A DNA stretch of 64,000 nucleotides from Platanthera guangdongensis (Eukaryota; Streptophyta; Magnoliopsida; Asparagales; Orchidaceae). Below are positions 43,912-54,780 of this stretch, in pieces (within the stretch, counting starts at the first letter, position 1; the number at the start of each line of letters is the position of its first letter). The notes under the pieces are model-generated. The model searched no databases, was not told where the DNA came from, and saw nothing but the letters and a program-made list of their open reading frames with translations. The stretch covers positions 103,935,287 to 103,999,286 of the forward strand of contig CM077159.1 of the NCBI GenBank assembly GCA_039583875.1, read 5' to 3'. Position numbers and translations under genes: made by a program.

Positions 43912-44806
43912 GAGGAACTGAACCAGTTCAAGAGATACAAGGTCTGAAAGCTGGTTTCCAGTCCATAAGGACACAACATCATTAGAACCAAGGGGATCTA
44001 CGGGAATAAGATTTACGAAAATGGTGTTATAGTGAAGAATAATGCTAGATTGCTAGACAAATGATATAGACAAGAAGAAGGTAATGATTTTGATCAACCT
44101 TTGCTCCAGTAGCTAGATTGGAAGCCATTAGACTACTCCTTGTATATATTGCTCACAAGGGATTTAAGGTCTACCAAATGGATGTCAAGTCACCTTTCCT
44201 TAACGGTGACATAAAAGAAGTGGTATATGTTCAGCAACTCTCAGGTTTTGTCAATTCTAACTCACTTGATTATGTTTATAAACTTAGAAAAGCATAATAT
44301 GGGCTAAAGCAAGCCCCTAGGGCATGGTATGAGACCCCGTCTAGCTTTCTCATTGAGAACAAATTTTTAATGGAAAAGATAGACAAGATACTATTCCTAA
44401 GGGAAGTCAAGGGCAGAATCATCCTAGTCCAGATTTATGTAGATGACATAATCTTTGGGTCTACTAATGATAACCTCTGCAAGAAGTTTGCTAACTTATG
44501 CAGGGGATATTTGAAATGAGCAGTTTGGGCGAGCTCAAGTACTTCTTGGGCCTGCATTTAAGGCAGTATGAGAATGGATTATCCATTTCTCAGCCTAAGT
44601 TCACTAAGGAGTTAATAAGAAAATTTGCAATTGAGAGTGCCTTCATAATGAAAACTCCTATAGGGTCAAGTGTGTCAATAAACAAGGATGAGACGGGAAA
44701 AGTTGTTGATGAAACCATGTATAGAGGTATAATTGGCTCCCTCCTCTATCTTACTGCTAGTAGGCCAGACATCATGTATGTTACATCTGTCTGTGCTAGA
44801 TACTAG
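43912..44806 (+). pseudogene. pol: Reverse transcriptase of F
   Basis: Frameshifts near 44100 and 44490 and several stops. RT blocks visible in turn: [19 protein letters not shown] (with a lost frame), [11 protein letters not shown] near 44305, the active site IYVDDIIFGS near 44432-44461, and in the open part 44498-44806 MSSLGELKYFLGLHLRQYE and [13 protein letters not shown]. The YVDD motif is intact, unlike in D, but the frame is not. Confidence 0.87.
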
Positions 44807-45378
44807 GCTCGCCCTAAGGAGTCTCACTATTCTGTAGTTAAAACAATTCCGAGATATCTGAAGGGCACATCTTATCTTGGCCTATGATACCATAGGAATA
44901 GTGATTATGAACTAACTAGGTACTCAAATGCAGACTTTGTAGGCTGTAGAGAAGACATGAAAAGCATATCAGGCTCCTATCAATTTCTTGGAAGAAGACT
45001 TGTGACATGGAGCATCAAGAAGCAAACTAGTGTAGCAATCTCAACTGCAGAGTCAGAATATATATCTGCTAGAAGTTGTTGTGCACAAATGTTGTAGATC
45101 CAATAAAAGCTCCAGGACTATAATCTTATGATAAGTAGAACTCCTATGTTCTGTGATTCTACAAATGCAATCTCTATAGCTAGGAATCTGATGTCTCACA
45201 GCATGACTAAGCACATATAGATTAGGTATCACTTTATTTGAGAGCATGTGGAATGTGAAGACATCAGTATTGATTTTGTCCCTACAGACAAGCAAGTAAC
45301 TGACATCTTCACTAAGCTACTAGATGAAGACAAGTTTAATACCTTCAAATTTGAGCTGGGTATGTTGAACTTAGTATA
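44807..45378 (+). pseudogene. pol: RNase H of F
   Basis: Follows a TAG in place of Gln after VCARY. Reads PKESHYSVVKTIPRYLKGT, YSNADFVGCREDMKSISG, SVAISTAESEYISA, then MTKHI..IRYHFIREHVE and VTDIFTKLLDEDKF, ending near 45378 (MLNLV). Several TAG stops interrupt. Confidence 0.87.
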
Positions 45379-45808
45379 GCTTCAGTAAAAATTCATATAT
45401 TCCTTTTGTAGGTAGTGTTACTCCTTGTAGGATAACATATAAAAATGGACTAAGTATTCAGGCATCGAGTGCACTGAGACAAGTCAGACGTCGAGTGCGC
45501 TAAGTCTAAATACTCATGCATCGAGTGCATCGAGATAACAACAAGAGTCGAGAGCGTTGAGTGTGTCGAGTCCACTCAACGCATACTCACAGGATCGTCT
45601 ATTTGCAGCTAACTATCAAGAATAATCACAGCCATTGATCACTTTGTGATCAAAACAAAAGGTACGCGCCTCTCCACATTCTCTACTTAGAGGCAAGTAT
45701 AAATATACCTAAGTGTGCTTAAAATAAGAAACATTATTCCCGGCCCTTTGCGAACTACTATCTCTCTACAACGAAAGATCATCAATTCTTCAGAAAATCA
45801 GCAAATCA
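45379..45808 (+). promoter_or_regulatory. Spacer and promoter region before ORF3 copy a of F
   Basis: Contains motif units TCGAGTGCACTGAGACAAGT, GCGTTGAGTGTGTCGAGT and ACTCAACGC (45466-45580), then a TATA box TATAAATATA at about 45699, 110 bp upstream of the ATG at 45809. Copy b has the same arrangement: TATA about 110 bp before ATG and a similar surrounding sequence (GCCTCT.., TATAAATAT..). Confidence 0.65.
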
Positions 45809-48482
45809 ATGGCTCCAAAAGGAATGGATTTCTTGTTTGAGGGATCTGAGCTAGTTCGAAATGGCTTCAAGGATGCTCCGGAGGAAGTTATGCAGGTTCT
45901 GTACTTACTAGAGGTCGTTGACATAAACTTCGTCCTGTCCGAGCCAGTCCTTATTTGGAAATGGAAAGTTCTGGAATTGTATTCAAATGCCAAAGTGGAC
46001 TCATCCACATCTAAAATCATATCCTTTTTTAGTGCAAAGAAGATCAAGATCATTATAAAGAGATTATGCAAAGATTTGCATCTACCCAAGGCAAATGAGT
46101 TAGATGAGGATACTGACTTAAATTAGGATGATGTTAAGACTGCACTGAAGTAGTATGGGCTCTCCAAGCATACCATTTGGTCTGTGTTGAGGAAAGCATT
46201 GAAAAACAGAGGCAAGTTCCTAGAGATGTAGTGGGAAAAGCGCTACTCTGCAAGACAGGTTCACATAATAAGATTTCTAGGAAAATGTTTGAACTTATGA
46301 CCAGGATCATTCTATCAAAGAAAATGGACTGGGGCAAGTTATGTTTGATATAATTGTAGAAAGCACCCCAGAACCTAACTTGGGAAGACTTTTATCTCTA
46401 TATTTGCACATCATAGTACCAGGAATCCTCAACATGAGGCTAAGGATTAAGATCCATCATATGAGTAGGATGGAATCCAGAATGTTTGACATATGGGAGA
46501 GAGTTCTACAGCCACACCTTCAGTCAACTGAGAAGAAACGGAAGAAGCCAATTCCAGATGTTAGCATAGAGTGTAGTTCATCTAATAATAGTGGAGAAGA
46601 GCCTCATGACCCAAATCTCTCTGAGTCTACTGAGGAAACAAGGAGAGACATGAGTGCTCAAGTCTTAATGTCCTTTGAACCTACTATAAGGGTCCAGCTG
46701 GCCAGGACACAATCTAAAGAAAATCAAGCAAAAGCCATGGTCACACTAGAAGGTGCACAAGTGGGGAATACATGTGCTGAAGTTTAGGGGGAGACATATC
46801 AAATGGGTGTTGCAGTTTAGGATGAGAGTCACCAGATACCTGCTAAAACTGAGGGGGAGACCATCCAGTCTATGCAAGAGGAATTGGACACCTTTATTGA
46901 GAATATGGAGAAGAAGATTGCTAAAACATCAGAGGGTCCTAAAGTTATGATTCTCTGCACTAAAGATTAGGATGAGCAACTTCTTGAGAGAGTTATGGAA
47001 GATGCTCTTGCTGAGGGGGAGCACAATCAGCTCAATTAGGAGAGTAACCAAATTCCCACAGAGGAGGTTCAACCTGCAGAAGCTTTGGAAGAAGAACATC
47101 TAATCAACACTGCTGAAGATATCAATGTCCCTGTGGACATTGTAGAGGTTGGGGGGGAGATTCACATTGAACTCCCTGATACAGAGATTGTTTATAATAT
47201 AAAATCTTCTGAATCAGAGATGGGCAATGCTGCTGATGAAAATGGAACTCAACAATCTTCTGAGTATAAGATGGCTTATTCTGAAACTAGAGAAGAATAA
47301 AGGCCAGAGCAACAAAACATCTGTTATGAAGGAACTTCCACCAGGGCTGATAAGATGTCACCTTTCTTTCTAGCCCAATTGAAAGGGTTGTTGGATGAAC
47401 AAAGGAGGCAACTAGAGAACTTTGTGGATGAATCTATCAAAAACCTCAGGAATGATTTGTTAATAAATATTAAGTCCATCGGGTTTGAGATTAATCTGCT
47501 GAGAACCAACACTATATCATTCTTCAAGAGGGCTACTCCTCCAGTAACTTTCATAGAAAGCAATCTGAAAGTACTATATCAGATTAAAAATGGAATTATG
47601 GAGAATCAGAATATTCTTTCTTGAAACATGCTGGCAATCCACAATATACAAAAGGAATTGTTAGAAAAGCATAAGACTATTCTTGAAAGAAGAATGAATG
47701 CATGCACACAAATTCTAGATGATCACTTGCTCAAGCTCAAGGGCCATGTCACTATTGGTGTTAACTATTTGGATGATCAGTTAACAAAGGACATCACCTC
47801 CATGACTAAAGATGTCTCTGAAGAAGTCAAAAAGGGGGAGAAGTAAGTGATACGGGCTAATACTGAAGATGCAGATTGCACTACAAATTTTATAAGAATC
47901 TCAATGGGACTTGAGCAACTCACATATGAAAACATACCTGTTATTCTTGAACATGTATAAGTAGCACTACATGATGGATTGCTGGGCCAAAAAAATGATC
48001 AGTATGCATAGCATTATGATACTCAGCAGTATGATATTCAAGAAGGTGCTCAGTGGGCTGAACCTGCAATTGATGTTGAACTTCCCTCTTTCAGCCCTAC
48101 TATTGAGCAGATTGTCAGGGACAAAGGAAAATTTATTGCTGAAGAAGAAGGGGTCAGGCTCAACAAGAAGAGGTATAGAGAAGAAATGGAGTCTAGGCCA
48201 GACTTTGAGCAATTGAGTCCTCAATCTAGGACGATAATTTTGTCTGCTTGGGACCAAGTTAAGTCCAAGAAAATTGAGAGGGGAAAGCTTTACAGCTCCC
48301 TAGAATCGGCAAAGCTAGAGAGGAATGAAGAAGTTAGGAGTAAGTACAGAAGGGACAAGAAGTCAAGTGTTCTGCCACCATATGCATTAGAGCCAAGCAA
48401 ATACTTCCACAAGACTTATAGCTGCTTTGAGAGTGTTGGGTACATTGATCCCAATGTCCAATATTTGAAGAAGTCCAAATGA
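45809..48482 (+). pseudogene. ORF3 copy a of F (long coiled-coil protein, decayed)
   Basis: ATG 45809 (MAPKGMDFLFEGSELVRNGF). Open to 46126, then a chain of segments: GILNMRLRIKIHHMSRMES (46413-), acidic Ser/Glu-rich sequence, DEQRRQLENFVDESIKNLRN and QKELLEKHKTILERRMNACT (coiled coils), and a last open part 48186-48482 (FEQLSPQSRTIILSAWDQVK). About 890 codons if intact. It holds five polypurine tracts of the form AGGGGGAG (46786, 46852, 47014, near 47151, 47833). Homologous to copy b and to the ORF3 of D. It occupies the env-like slot of Sireviruses; function unknown, no clear membrane anchor or signal peptide. Confidence 0.7.
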
Positions 48483-49074
48483 ACAATGGTATACACATGT
48501 GTGTAATCTAATAGTTTTCATAAGTTTTGTTTGTGCAGGATGTTCCTTGGAATATGATTAAAAAGGTTGGCCAAGTGACTGTGACAGGTGGTCACAAGGA
48601 AGAAATGTAAAGTGACTGAAATCAGTCTAAGTCCACACGAGTTGAGTGAATACAACTCACTCACCGCCAAATAAGTAGATGCATCGAGTAAAGACAAGTC
48701 AGCCAAATCCTTTGCTTTGATAGAGAAGAAAAATGGCAAAGTCCACAGACGTTAAGTGATGTAAACTCACTCAATGCCATACAGCTTGAAGCGTTGAGAC
48801 AAGCTTTCAGTCAAAGACTGAAGAGAAGATAGACAAAAAAATCTATCTAAGTACAAAAGTGTTGAGTGATGAATTTTCACTCAACGCTCTCAATGCCTCA
48901 GCAAGTAAGCAGACTTCAGAGATGTGGCTAAGTATAAAACCATTGAGTGATGAACTTCACTCAAAGCTCTCAATGCATGCTAGTTCATGAAGATTGTCCA
49001 AGGACAAAAGGGTTGAGTGATGAAGCTTCACTCAACGCTCTCAACGCTTCATAACAGAATTATTGTCCAAGTAT
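48483..49074 (+). repeat. Diverged motif-rich region downstream of ORF3 copy a
   Basis: From about 48615, units pairing GTTGAGTGA..TTCACTCAACGC-type sequences with GTCCAAGTA/GTACAAAAG recur every 60-90 bp (48638, 48749, 48855, 48940, 49010). Same motif as the tandem block that follows. No gene seen. Confidence 0.65.
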
Positions 49075-49465
49075 TTTGGCGTTGAGTTAAGCTTGCTCAC
49101 TAAACGCCTATTGACAGAAAATATATACAAGTATTTTGGCATTGAGTCAAGCTTGCTCACTCAACGCCCAGTGAAAGAAAATCTATCTAAGTATTTTGGC
49201 ATTGAGTAAAGCTTACTCACTCAACGCCTAGTGAAATAAAATTTGTCTAAATGTTTGGCGTTGAGTAAAGCTTACTCACTCAATGCCTAGTGACAGAAAA
49301 TCTATCTAAGTGTTTTGGCGTTGAGTAAAGCTTACTCACTCAATTCCTAGTGACATAAAATCTATCTAAGTGTTTTGGAATTGTGTAAAGCTTACTCACT
49401 CAATGCTTAGTGACAAAAAATCTAAGTGTTTTGGCGTTTAGTGAAGGTTGCTCACTCAACGCATA
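49075..49465 (+). repeat. Seven tandem units of about 60 bp, each with an inverted repeat
   Basis: Each unit reads GGCGTTGAGTAAAGCTTACT then CACTCAACGCC, followed by TAGTGACAGAAAATCTATCT and AAGTGTTTT. Starts fall near 49079, 49140, 49199, 49257, 49317, 49377 and 49433. The arms GGCGTTGAG and CTCAACGCC could fold into hairpins in RNA. The units have mutated at the loop and in some arms. Confidence 0.85.
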
Positions 49466-50100
49466 TACTAATATTGCTTGAATTTGACTAAGTCCATAGA
49501 TGCTGACATCAGTAAAAGTCAACAAGATTCAAAATGAGGCCAGATGGCTGCAGTATAGGACAAACGACACTGTAGTAACTTTTGACTGTTAAAGTAAATG
49601 TGCAGATGTCAAATTTAGTGGGGCCCAAGGGTTAAAATAGTCGTTGAGCCTTGTGAATAAAAGAACAGGGATCCGTTTGGTGAAATTAACTTTTGGATTA
49701 TTCTGAATAGAAAGAACTTCATCTTCTTCCACGCCATTGTTGGAGCTGTTGAAGTTTGAAGGACAAAAATATGCTAATCCAGAAGTTCAAGTAAGTTAGC
49801 TGATGCAAGCTTCATTTGATACAACAAGTTCAGAAGGGAGTTCTTAGAAAGAAGAAGAAGCAGAGCATTCAAGTCTCTGCAGTCAAATTAGCTGATTGAA
49901 GAACACAAGATCTATAAAATCATCAGTCTTCTTCAGCATGTTCAAAAACAAGTTTCTAAGTTACTTCCAGCAAAAGAAGCAGCTTATTGAAGAACTATTT
50001 TCTTGTTGCTGAGAAGAAGTTAGGGCTGAGGTAAACTCAACTCAAGAGGCAGGCACAAAAAAATCTCTCTAGTGTCAAGTCAACATTACCAACCAACCCT
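49466..50100 (+). other. Non-coding region in F
   Basis: No ORF or strong repeat. It contains sequence that could be an LTR end (the G-poor tail reaches AGTCAACATTACCAACC at 50078), but neither LTR boundary could be proven. Confidence 0.4.
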
Positions 50101-50107
50101 TCTCCCT

Positions 50108-50700
50108 GTAGGATCCATTCTTGGATCTGAGTGTAGGATCCTTTTTAGATCTGAGTTGTAAACCTATTTTATAAAAGCTGAGGTAGGATCCCAGTGTGGA
50201 TCTGAGTGTAGGATTTGGTTGCAGATCTGAGGTAGGGATTTGGCCTGAGTATATGATCCATTTTGGATCTGAGTGTAGGATCTGGTTACAGATTTGAGGT
50301 AGGGTTGTTTAGCCTGAGGTAGGATTCTGTTGAGAATCTGAGGTAGGGCCTGTGTACCGGAGGTAGGGCTTTGGCCTGAGAGTAAGATCCAATTTGGATC
50401 TGAGGTAGGGCTCTTGAGCCTGAGGTAGGACAGTCATTCTCTCTGAGTTGTAGGGAACTTGTGCCTGAGTTGTAGGATCATTTGGATCTGAGGTACGTCC
50501 TTTACGCCTGAGCTGTAGGAGAGTTATTCTCTCTGAGGTAGGACTATACTCCCAGCCTGAGTTGTAGGGCCTTTAGTCCTGAGGTAGGTGATCTTTAGAT
50601 TACTGAGTTGTAGGGTCTTGTGCCTGAGTTGTAAGTTTTGGAGGATACTGAGAGATCCTGCGGGATCAGAGGTGTAAGCTCTTTGAAGCTGAGTTTTTTT
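50108..50700 (+). repeat. Tandem short repeats built on GGATCTGAGGTAGG
   Basis: More than twenty copies of GGATCTGAG(T/G)GTAGGATC or shortened forms at spacings of 20-45 bp. Both GAGGTAGG and GAGTTGTAGG variants occur. The block ends near 50700, about 120 bp before the TATA box of ORF3 copy b. Confidence 0.8.
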
Positions 50701-50816
50701 TTGGAGAAGTGTCTTGTCTAACAAGAAGTTAGAAAGGTTGGAGGGAATTAATCCCAGTCGTTGATCATAGGTCTTGATCTCAAACAAGTACATGCCTCTT
50801 CCGCTTCTAAAAGAAA

Positions 50817-50831
50817 AATATAAATATAAAT
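50817..50831 (+). promoter_or_regulatory. Possible TATA box of ORF3 copy b
   Basis: AATATAAATATAAATAGG about 110 bp before ATG 50936; matches position and surroundings of the box before copy a. Confidence 0.55.
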
Positions 50832-50935
50832 AGGAGTTGTGCATTAGACAAGCCATACTGTTCCTTGCCCTTCACTGCCCTAGTCTGCCGAGATGAAGAA
50901 ATAGTTTTACTCGTTCCCAGAAATTCTTGATAGAG

Positions 50936-52165
50936 ATGGCTCCTAAAGGTCAAGACTTTTTATTCGAAGGCAGCGAACTTGTTCGATATGGCTTCAAAGA
51001 TGCTCCCGAGGAAGTACAGTTTGTTTTACATCTGCTCCAGGTCGTTATCCTAGAATACGTTCTGTAAAAGCCCTGCTTGCTATGGAATCAGGAGGTTGTG
51101 GATTGGTACTCGAATGACACAGTTGATGCATCCTCTAGCAAAATCAAGTCAGCGGTCAGTTGGACCAAGATAAAGATAACACCTAGAAGAATAAATAAGG
51201 CACTGTAGTTTCCTAGGTTCACAAAGACAGATGAAGAAGAAGGCCTGGATGCAACAGATGTTAAATCATCCCTAAAGTGGTATGGCCTGTCTAAACACAC
51301 CACTGACTCCATTCTCAAAAAGGAATTGAACTTGAAAGGTAATTTCCTAGTCGATGTGATTGGGAAAGCCCTGTTATGCAAGACAAGCTCCCATGATAAA
51401 ATATCTAAGAAAATATTTGAGTTCATGGCCGAGGTAATTCTGTCCAAGAGGACAGATTGGGGAAGAATTCTTTTTGATAGAATAGTGGAATGCTTGGCTA
51501 AGCCAAATCTGGGAAGAAATCTCTGCTGAATAGTGTTATAGGGATCCTCAATGTGAGACTAGGAACCAAGATTCATCACATGAGAAAAATGAACGTACAG
51601 ATGTTAGACAAATGGGACTCGGTCCTTCAGCCCCATGGCCCGTCTATTGCCAAGAAGAAAGAGAAATAAGATTTGTACCAGAAGAAAGCACCAACAGTAG
51701 TTCATCTGAACACCGTGAAGATGAGCTGTTACCAACCTGATTAATTCTGTAGATGAGACCCGGAAGGACACATGTGCCTATGTCTCACTTTATTCTAACC
51801 CAACTAAAAGGAATTAGTTGAGCAGGGCTCAATCTGAAGAATCTTCTGACCATGATGTTGACATGCTATCAACTGAGGAAGCAGGAAGATTGGCAGAGGA
51901 GATTGTCAACAAACTATCTACTGTAATAGAGTGGGAAGCCTCCAAGTCCCCAACTACTACTGATATATCTGAACCAACACTCCAAGCTCCTCTTGTTGGA
52001 ACCAGTCCTCAAAGTGTGGGTGAGCAGTTCCAGAATCCTCCAGAAGTAAATAAGAATACTGACAAGGAGGTTGTTGCTAATGTTGTTGATGAGGCTGCTG
52101 CTCTACGTGTCACTGAGGACATAACAGAAGTTGATGGGGAGCTTCACTCTGAACTCCCTGCTTAG
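50936..52165 (+). pseudogene. ORF3 copy b of F
   Basis: ATG 50936 (MAPKGQDFLFEGSELVRYGF), nearly the same start as copy a. The first 180 codons keep one frame with two stops (VL* near 51064 and AL* near 51208), through KWYGLSKHTTDSILKKEL and FLVDVIGKALLCK to LAKPNLGRNLC with a stop at 51527. Then NVRLGTKIHHMRKMNVQM and, in the original frame again, 51818-52165, acidic sequence ending in SELPA. It has fewer changes than copy a in the N-terminal half. Confidence 0.72.
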
Positions 52166-52250
52166 GATCAAGTGAATAACATAGAATCCTTAGCATCAGA
52201 GAAATAGTAAACTGTTACTCAAGAGCTCAATCCTCGGCATTCACGGTGGC

Positions 52251-54765
52251 TGATGATGTGTGTAAATCGGCAAGCGCACCAGTCGCACAAGTAATAAAGT
52301 TTTGGGAATAAATCCCCAAGTGTCGGTCTCTTGAGGAATGCAATTAGCGTAAAGCGGCAACTGTACAGAAAATATTGAAATGCGAGTTATAAATAGAAAA
52401 AAGAGTAAAAAGAGGACTTGGGATATTGTGGATTTTTGATCTACTAAACTAGTAAAAGCTATGCGGGTCGAAGGCACCGCTTCGCAAGGTGGAGTGGGTG
52501 TTTCGGCCGCGATGCCGAACTTCGGTTGGGCGATTGGACGGAAAGCTAATGGATGGAAGTGTTCTTGGGTGGAGTGCAGTCGGGTGAGACATGGGAATGG
52601 AGTGGATGTGGGCTGAGCGAGGCGCATTCACAGACACTACTCACAAGAATAAGAAAAATACTAACATCCCATGAGATATAAAATAAACTTGATGTTCATT
52701 ACAATGTTTAAACCTTTCCATACTACAGAGGAAGGGGAAGAGGAGTAAACCAAAAGAGAGTGAAGATCCACCGCGGGTCGTGGCCGGAGTAGCGAGTTGT
52801 CAATCCGCTTCCGGGCTCAGTACAAGGAGGCTTCCAGTACCAACGAGTTGTCACCTCGAAAGCCTTAAGTCCATTCTCTAGGTTGTCTTCTTCACCAACT
52901 CCGGTGGAAAGCTTGGAGTTGTAGTCATCAATGGCCGAGGGCTTCGCCAGAGAGTTTGAAAAGCTTCGGAGTAGTTGGCTATGGCCTCCCGACGAAGGTG
53001 GAGGTGATGGAGCAGCTGGAGAAGTAAAATGGCGATTCCCGCGTACTCCCCGATCGCAGCAAATGACAGGCGTTGACCTAAATCGCGGAGCAGTGCCTTA
53101 AATATGGAGGCAGCAGAAGCAGTGCGCACGATCAGTGGCACACGACCAGTGGTCGTGCGCACTGTCGGTCGATGATCGTGCGCCATGCTTTTGCTGCCTC
53201 CATATTTAAGGCCCTGCTCCGCGATTTAAGGCCTTAAATACGGAGGCAGCAGAAGCAGTGCGCACGATCAGTAGCGCACGACCAGTGGTCGTGCGCACTG
53301 TCGGTCGATGATCGTGGAGCAGGGCCTTAAAACTTGATGCGTGTAAATCAGCAAGCGCACCGGTCGCACAAGTAATAAAGTGTTGGGAATAAATCTCGGA
53401 GTGTCGGTCTCTTGAGGAATGCAATTAGCGTAAAGCGGAAACAGTATAGAAACTATTGAAATGAGAGTTATAAATAGAAAAAAGAGTAAAAAGAGGACTT
53501 GGGTTATTGTGGATGTTTAATCTACAAAAGTAGTAAAAGCTATGCGGGTCGAAGGCACCGCTTCGCAAGGTGGAGTGGGTGTTTCAGCCGCGATGCCGAA
53601 CTTTGGTTGGGCGAGTGGACGGAAAGCTAATGGATGGAAGTGTTCTTGTGTGGAGTGCAATCGGGTGAGACACGGGAATGGAGTGGATGTCGGGTGAGCG
53701 AGGCGCATTCACAGACACTACTCACAAGCATAAGAATAATACTAACATTCCATTAGATAAAAAATAAACTTCTTGTTCATGGATGGAAGTGTTCATTACA
53801 ATGCTTAAACCATTCCATACTACATAGGAAGGGGAAGAGTAGTAAACCAAAAGAGAGTGAAGATCCACCGCGGGTCGTGGCCGGAGTAGCGAGTTGTCAA
53901 TCCGCTTCCGGGCTGATTCCAAGGAGGCTTCCGGTACCCACAAGCTGTCATCTCGAAGGCCTTTAAGTCCGTTATCTAAGTTGTCTTCCTCACCAACTTC
54001 GATGGAAAGCTTGGAGTTCTAGTCGTCAATGGCCGAGGGCTTCACCGAAGAGTTTAAAAAGCTTTGGAGTAGTTGGCTATGGCCTCCCGACGAAGGTGGA
54101 GGTGATGGAGAAGCTGGAGAAATAAAATGGCGATTCCCGCGCACTCCCCGATTGCAGCAAATGACAGGCATTGACCTAAATCGCGGAGCAGGGCCTTAAA
54201 TACGGAGGCAGTAGAAGCAGTGCGCAAGAACAGTGGCACACGACCAGTGGTCGTGCGCACTGTCGGTCGATGATCCTGCGCCATTTCCAATTAGACCTGC
54301 AACTTGGATGAAAACATCAGCATATATGCACATGATCAGTGGCGCACGACCAGTGGTCGTGCACACTAAATCCACTGATCGTGCGATTACCCGGACAGGA
54401 TTAGGAAAATGAGAATGTAATGCGCACGATCGGTGGTGCACGACCAGTGGTCGTGCCCAATAAGTCCAGTGGTCGTGCGCAGTATTCCTGCATCGTCGGG
54501 GTCTCCTGAGTGGTTCCGAAGCACGCACACGAACCCTGCACCAGCAGAAGAGGCAGAAAGGTCGCCAAACGTGCACACCATATTTCCAATACAAGGTTAA
54601 AGAACAACAAAAACAAAGAAGCACACAGAAATGGGCCTACAGTGCACTTAATCGTGAAATAGGCACATAAGCAAATATAAGCAATAAAGGCTCTCAAGTG
54701 TAGTGCTGAGATGATAAAACTGGCCCAGTTGAGTCCAAAAATCAGTGTAAAATGTGGACTCATCA
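52251..54765 (-). repeat. 3' LTR of element G (2515 bp) with internal duplication
   Basis: On the minus strand the LTR starts TGATGAGTCC at 54765 and ends CATCATCA at 52251, matching LTR E at both ends. About 0.9-1.0 kb occurs twice in direct orientation (52251-53220 and 53334-54200; for example GCAAGCGCACC, GGAAGCTAATGGATGGAAGTG). Palindromes with CGACCA and TGGTCG arms occur at about 53144, 53279, 54240, 54347 and 54440. Confidence 0.85.
53080..53227. repeat. Inverted repeat with 42 bp arms in LTR G
   Basis: Arms 53080-53121 and 53186-53227 (beginning AAATCGCGGAGCAG and ending CTGCTCCGCGATTT) match with two or three mismatches. The 64 bp between them contains a CGACCA..TGGTCG palindrome. 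It sits at the join of the two LTR subunits. A third, direct copy of part of the arm follows at 53232-53260. Confidence 0.9.
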
Positions 54766-54780
54766 CACCCCCAGACTTAA
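54766..54780 (-). other. Polypurine tract of element G
   Basis: Minus strand TTAAGTCTGGGGGTG directly before the LTR start; identical to that of E. Confidence 0.85.

Larger units (their letters stand above)
43078..52250 (+). mobile_element. Sirevirus-like copia F, 5'-truncated, with two ORF3 copies
   Basis: Starts within the integrase at the gypsy LTR junction and runs through RT and RNase H, a spacer, ORF3 copy a, a long motif-rich region and ORF3 copy b, where the LTR of element G cuts it at 52250/52251. Gag, protease and most of integrase are missing. Recognisable by the copia pol order and by ORF3 homology to D. Stops and frameshifts are frequent. No clear F LTR boundary was found. Confidence 0.75.

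Noticed and set aside
49075..49465. CRISPR-like or bacterial terminator hairpins
   Set aside because: Repeats with hairpins, but the intervening sequence is also repeated and the context is a retroelement.
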